Assembly: GCA_013154225.1 (NCBI GenBank) | Contig: JAADCW010000188.1 | Location: 1-9,773 of the forward strand | Direction of reading: 5' to 3' | Length of the DNA: 9,773 bases | Origin: Chloroflexota bacterium | GTDB lineage: Bacteria > Chloroflexota > Anaerolineae > Anaerolineales > DRMV01 | Part shown: positions 7,165-9,773 of the stretch, one piece after another | How the letters are laid out: each line of letters opens with the position of its first letter | How positions within the stretch are numbered: position 1 is the first letter of the stretch | Program-made: the position numbers and the translations under genes | The notes under the pieces: generated by a model | The model's database searches: none | What the model saw: only the letters and a program-made list of their open reading frames with translations | What the model was told of the DNA's origin: nothing

Positions 7165-8469
7165 ATGCGCAAAATCAATTTTCGCCGTCAGATGGAACAA
7201 TGGCTCAAACCAGGGCTGGGTGTCAAGCGCTGGTTAGGGCTTATTATTTTGGGCAACATGTTTATCGGGTTGGGGCTGGCGGTGCTGTTGCTCAACGTTT
7301 ACCGCACCGCGCCGGATACCTGGTGGCTTCCCCTGCTTTCTGCGGCTTCGTTGCGGTTTTTGCCGCGCTGGTTGCGGGCCTTGATTTTTGGCAGCATAGG
7401 CTTTGGCATCATGGCCTGGGGTTTGTGGGGGCTGAGCCGTTCTTTGTTGGCGCCATTCCTGCGGCCAGGGAAGCCGGTGGTGGAGACCATCGCGGCGTAT
7501 CGCCTGCGGGAGCGAGGGCCGCACGTGGTGGCTATCGGTGGTGGGCACGGTCTTGCGACGTTGTTGCGTGGTTTGAAGAAATACACCCACAACATCACCG
7601 CGGTAGTTACTGTAGCCGACGATGGCGGTTCCTCAGGGCGCTTGCGGCGTTCCCTGGGCGTATTGCCGCCGGGCGATATTCGCAATTGTTTGGCCGCCCT
7701 TTCCAACGATGAGGCCTTGCTGACACAACTTTTCCAATATCGTTTTGCCGATGGCGGCGGCGAATTGGATGGCCACGCCTTTGGCAACCTGTTTATCTCT
7801 GCCCTGAGTGCCATTACGGGCAGTTTTGAAGAGGCCATCGCGGAATCAGGGCGGGTGCTCTCGGTGCATGGCCGGGTGCTGCCAGCAACACTGCGGCAAG
7901 TCAACCTCGCGGCTGAGGTAGAACTACCTCATCAAAGCGCGGGTGTGCGGGTGGTTGGAGAAAGCCGCATTCCCGAAATGCCGGGGCGCATCCGTCGGGT
8001 GTGGCTGGAACCTGAGCATCCCCCTGCATTCCCTAAGGCCATTCAAGCCATTTTGGCTGCGGATATGGTGGTGGTTGGCCCGGGTAGCCTTTACACCAGC
8101 ATTCTGCCCAATTTGCTGGTGCCCGATATCGCCGCGGCGTTGCGCGCGACGCGGGCGTTTCGGGTGTATGTGTGCAACGTGGCAACTCAGCCTGGGGAAA
8201 CCGATGGCTTTTCGTGCCAGGATCACATTGCCGCGCTGGAAGCCCACGTGGGCGAAGGGCTGTTTGACTTGGTGCTGGTCAACAACGCGATGCACGGCAC
8301 GTTGCCGGAGGGCGTGCAATGGGTGCGGGTCGCGCCTGATAAGCCCTTGCCTTACCCCGTCCATGCTGCACCGCTGAGCGACCCTGAGCATCCTGCCCGT
8401 CACAATGCAGACGCGTTGGCGCACACTTTGATGCGCTTGCTGGAGGAGCGCACCGGCCCATTGGGTTGA
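7165..8469 (+). CDS. YvcK/GlmR-type CofD-like protein with N-terminal membrane anchor
   Basis: A 434-residue protein whose residues 118-425 form a CofD-like (YvcK/GlmR) domain: GGGHGL at 125-130, DDGGSSGRLR at 152-161, PPGDIRNCL at 168-176, GHAFGNL at 203-209, GPGSLYTSILPNLL at 305-318 and TQPGETDGF at 341-349. In Bacillus subtilis GlmR binds UDP-GlcNAc and stimulates GlmS, directing carbon into cell-wall precursors, and is needed for normal growth on gluconeogenic carbon. Canonical members are near 320 residues; the extra ~115 N-terminal residues here carry two membrane helices (about 22-44 and 70-92), tethering the domain to the membrane, probably with the catalytic-like part inside the cell. 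Start ATG 7165 has only a weak upstream site (ACGGA, 7154-7158); an in-frame TGA at 7147 rules out a much longer N-terminus. No sign that it is a true F420-pathway CofD. Linkage to glmU in this window fits a GlmR role. Confidence 0.93.
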   Translation: MRKINFRRQMEQWLKPGLGVKRWLGLIILGNMFIGLGLAVLLLNVYRTAPDTWWLPLLSAASLRFLPRWLRALIFGSIGFGIMAWGLWGLSRSLLAPFLRPGKPVVETIAAYRLRERGPHVVAIGGGHGLATLLRGLKKYTHNITAVVTVADDGGSSGRLRRSLGVLPPGDIRNCLAALSNDEALLTQLFQYRFADGGGELDGHAFGNLFISALSAITGSFEEAIAESGRVLSVHGRVLPATLRQVNLAAEVELPHQSAGVRVVGESRIPEMPGRIRRVWLEPEHPPAFPKAIQAILAADMVVVGPGSLYTSILPNLLVPDIAAALRATRAFRVYVCNVATQPGETDGFSCQDHIAALEAHVGEGLFDLVLVNNAMHGTLPEGVQWVRVAPDKPLPYPVHAAPLSDPEHPARHNADALAHTLMRLLEERTGPLG

Positions 8470-8513
8470 ATTCCGCATTCTTATAAAAATCACATACTCT
8501 AATCTGCACCGTA

Positions 8514-8522
8514 TGGTATGAT
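8514..8522 (+). promoter_or_regulatory. Candidate extended -10 promoter for gap
   Basis: TGGTATGAT combines an extended -10 TG with TATGAT, five of six matches to the TATAAT consensus. It sits in the only AT-rich gap of over 100 bases between genes. A -35 element at the expected distance (about 8494-8499) is poor, which extended -10 promoters tolerate. It would start transcription near 8529 and leave a leader of about 50 bases before gap. Assumes a sigma-70-like consensus applies in this organism. Confidence 0.55.
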
Positions 8523-8565
8523 AGAAATGAAAATTGTGAAGTACCGCGCAAAATTTCCCCATAAC

Positions 8566-8570
8566 GGAGG
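8566..8570 (+). promoter_or_regulatory. Ribosome binding site that fixes the gap start at ATG 8577
   Basis: GGAGG ends directly against a TTG codon at 8571 but stands 6 bases before ATG 8577. The second spacing is workable and the first is not. The resulting N-terminus, MTVRVGINGFGRIGR, also matches the family's usual start, so ATG 8577 is preferred over TTG 8571. Confidence 0.85.
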
Positions 8571-8576
8571 TTGAAG

Positions 8577-9602
8577 ATGACAGTGCGAGTTGGCATCAAT
8601 GGTTTTGGACGCATTGGGCGCCAGGTATTGAAAGCCATCATGGAACGCCACGGCGATGAGTTGGAAGTGGTGGCAATCAACGATTTGTTCCCCCCTGAGA
8701 TGAACGCTTACCTCTTTGCTCACGACTCCAACTACGGCCACTTTGAAGGCTCGGTGGAAGTGGTGGATGGCGACCTGGTGGTCAATGGGCACCGCATCAA
8801 GGTGTTTGCTGAACGCGACCCGCGCAAACTGCCCTGGAAGGATCTGGGTGTGGATATTGTGGTGGAATCCACCGGTGTGTTCCGCGATGCGGCCACCGAT
8901 CCTGGCGCGCGCTCGCACATTGAGCACGGCGGCGCAAAGAAGGTGATCATTTCCGCACCGGCCAAGAACGAAGATATTACCGTGGTGCTGGGCGTGAACG
9001 ATACATTGTACGACCCCGCGAAGCACGACGTCGTTTCCAATGCTTCCTGCACCACCAACTGCTTGGCGCCTGTGGCCAAGGTCGTCAACGACAATTTTGG
9101 CATTGTCAAGGGTTTGATGACCACGGTGCACTCCTACACCAACGATCAGCGCATTTTGGATTTGGCGCACCCCAAGGATTTCCGCCGCGCTCGCGCCGCG
9201 GGCATCAACATCATCCCCACCACCACTGGTGCGGCCAAAGCCCTGGGCAAGGTAGTGCCGGAACTGCAAGGCAAGTTCGACGCGATCTCCATCCGCGTAC
9301 CGACTTCCACCGTGTCGCTGATTGACTTTGTGGCTGAGGTGGAAAAAGACGTCACCGTGGAAGAGGTCAACGAGGCCCTCAAGGCCGCGGCCGAAGGCCC
9401 CATGAAAGGCATTTTGGGCTTCTCCACCGAGCCCTTGGTTTCTTCCGACTACAAGGGCGACCCCCGCTCCTCGATTGTGGATGCGGACAACACCAAGGTC
9501 ATTGGCGGCCGCCTGATCAAGATCCTTTCTTGGTACGACAACGAATGGGGTTACTCCTGCCGTGTGGCCGACCTGGCCGCGAAGATGGCCAAAGACCTGT
9601 AA
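8577..9602 (+). CDS. gap: Glyceraldehyde-3-phosphate dehydrogenase, NAD-type, phosphorylating
   Basis: This cytoplasmic glycolytic enzyme oxidises glyceraldehyde-3-phosphate to 1,3-bisphosphoglycerate with NAD and phosphate. At 341 residues it has the normal length. Features seen are the Rossmann motif GINGFGRIGR at 6-15; D36 in the NDL segment, which supports NAD rather than NADP use; the active site SNASCTTNC with nucleophile C158; partner H185 in TTVHSYTNDQ; RRARAAG at 203-209; the SLIDFVAE segment; and the C-terminal SWYDNEWGYS at 318-327. This pattern is closest in my memory to Bacillus/Geobacillus GapA. It has its own promoter candidate and terminator, so it is probably a single-gene transcript, possibly with some read-through from the YvcK-like gene 107 bases upstream. 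No operator typical of CggR-like control is recognised. Confidence 0.98.
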   Translation: MTVRVGINGFGRIGRQVLKAIMERHGDELEVVAINDLFPPEMNAYLFAHDSNYGHFEGSVEVVDGDLVVNGHRIKVFAERDPRKLPWKDLGVDIVVESTGVFRDAATDPGARSHIEHGGAKKVIISAPAKNEDITVVLGVNDTLYDPAKHDVVSNASCTTNCLAPVAKVVNDNFGIVKGLMTTVHSYTNDQRILDLAHPKDFRRARAAGINIIPTTTGAAKALGKVVPELQGKFDAISIRVPTSTVSLIDFVAEVEKDVTVEEVNEALKAAAEGPMKGILGFSTEPLVSSDYKGDPRSSIVDADNTKVIGGRLIKILSWYDNEWGYSCRVADLAAKMAKDL

Positions 9603-9630
9603 CCCTATCCCCGTTCAATTGCTGTGATGA

Positions 9631-9656
9631 GCCCCTGCATTTGCAGGGGCTTTTTT
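9631..9656 (+). terminator. Rho-independent terminator after gap
   Basis: The inverted repeat GCCCCTGCA / TGCAGGGGC (9631-9639 and 9642-9650) is perfect over 9 bp with a minimal loop (in practice the terminal A-T pair opens to give four bases) and is followed directly by six T (9651-9656). It starts 28 bases after the gap stop codon. The 5' flank has no A run, so it should act only on + strand transcription. Confidence 0.95.
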
Positions 9657-9773
9657 GTGCCGTGGCCTGGGCTTGATGATTTTCTGGCTACCTGACACAA
9701 AAGTTGCGCAACAACTGGAACTCTTGTAAAACGGGTTTGCATGAGATGTTACGCAGGTCGCAGGCCATCCAGA
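9657..9773. other. Terminal stretch without recognised gene; short palindrome and possible end of a minus-strand frame
   Basis: These 117 bases lie past the terminator. They contain a perfect 10-base palindrome, GTTGCGCAAC (9703-9712). On the minus strand a frame is open from the window edge to a TAG complementary to 9688-9690, giving 27 codons ending QLLRNFCVR. This could be the end of a convergent gene or chance. Short + strand frames start at ATG 9741 and 9746 but lack a clear ribosome binding site. I do not assign a gene. Confidence 0.3.

Noticed and set aside
7146..7712. + strand frame starting at TTG 7146 and overlapping the YvcK-like gene
   Set aside because: It reads the same DNA in another frame and yields no motif, whereas the 7165 frame carries the full CofD-like signature.
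7165..8469. True CofD (F420 biosynthesis, LPPG transferase)
   Set aside because: The motif set and the membrane extension fit the YvcK/GlmR branch, and no other F420 gene is nearby.
8482..8487. TATAAA as a -10 box upstream of gap
   Set aside because: The nearest -35-like TTGAAT (8466-8471) is only 10 bases away, too close, and the later extended -10 is better.
8571..8576. TTG 8571 as start of gap
   Set aside because: The GGAGG site abuts it with no spacing; ATG 8577 has proper spacing and gives the normal family N-terminus.

Overview
The window reads as a chromosomal stretch of a Gram-positive-like or monoderm bacterium, most plausibly a member of the Chloroflexota (class Anaerolineae). This is inferred from several traits: roughly 58% GC by eye, a protein ending in a long Thr-Pro tail, a CofD-like/YvcK protein with a membrane-anchoring N-terminus, a YibE/F protein, and a multi-domain CDF transporter. 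I could not run a taxonomic search. No mobile element, CRISPR array, tRNA or rRNA gene is visible, and every convincing gene lies on the + strand.

Layout. Bases 1-561 hold the 3' end of a gene for an exported or surface protein that ends in a Thr/Pro-rich tail. A tightly packed run follows: a CDF metal transporter with three tandem cytoplasmic domains (572-1999), bifunctional GlmU (1996-3351, ATGA overlap), a divergent HlyC/CorC-type CBS membrane protein (3374-4639), cytidine deaminase (4688-5101), a YfcE/MJ0936-type metallophosphoesterase (5101-5823, TGATG overlap), a YibE/F-family membrane protein (5854-7140) and a membrane-anchored YvcK/GlmR-type CofD-like protein (7165-8469). Gaps between these genes are 48 bases or less and I see no internal terminator, so they are probably co-transcribed, at least in part. 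A 107-base gap with an extended -10 promoter then precedes glyceraldehyde-3-phosphate dehydrogenase (8577-9602), which ends in a strong Rho-independent terminator (9631-9656). The last 117 bases contain no gene I can identify.

How the genes fit together. GlmU makes UDP-GlcNAc for the cell wall. YvcK/GlmR proteins bind UDP-GlcNAc in Bacillus and adjust carbon flow from glycolysis into amino-sugar synthesis. GAPDH is a central glycolytic enzyme. The window therefore links envelope precursor synthesis, its probable sensor and central carbon metabolism. The CDF transporter, the CorC-like protein and the His-tailed YibE/F protein suggest a secondary theme of metal or ion handling. Cytidine deaminase and the phosphoesterase are housekeeping salvage and hydrolase functions.

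I see no clearly new biological system. The most unusual features are the three-fold repeated cytoplasmic domain of the CDF transporter, whose third copy has lost its metal ligands, and the physical association of GlmU with a membrane-tethered GlmR-like protein.
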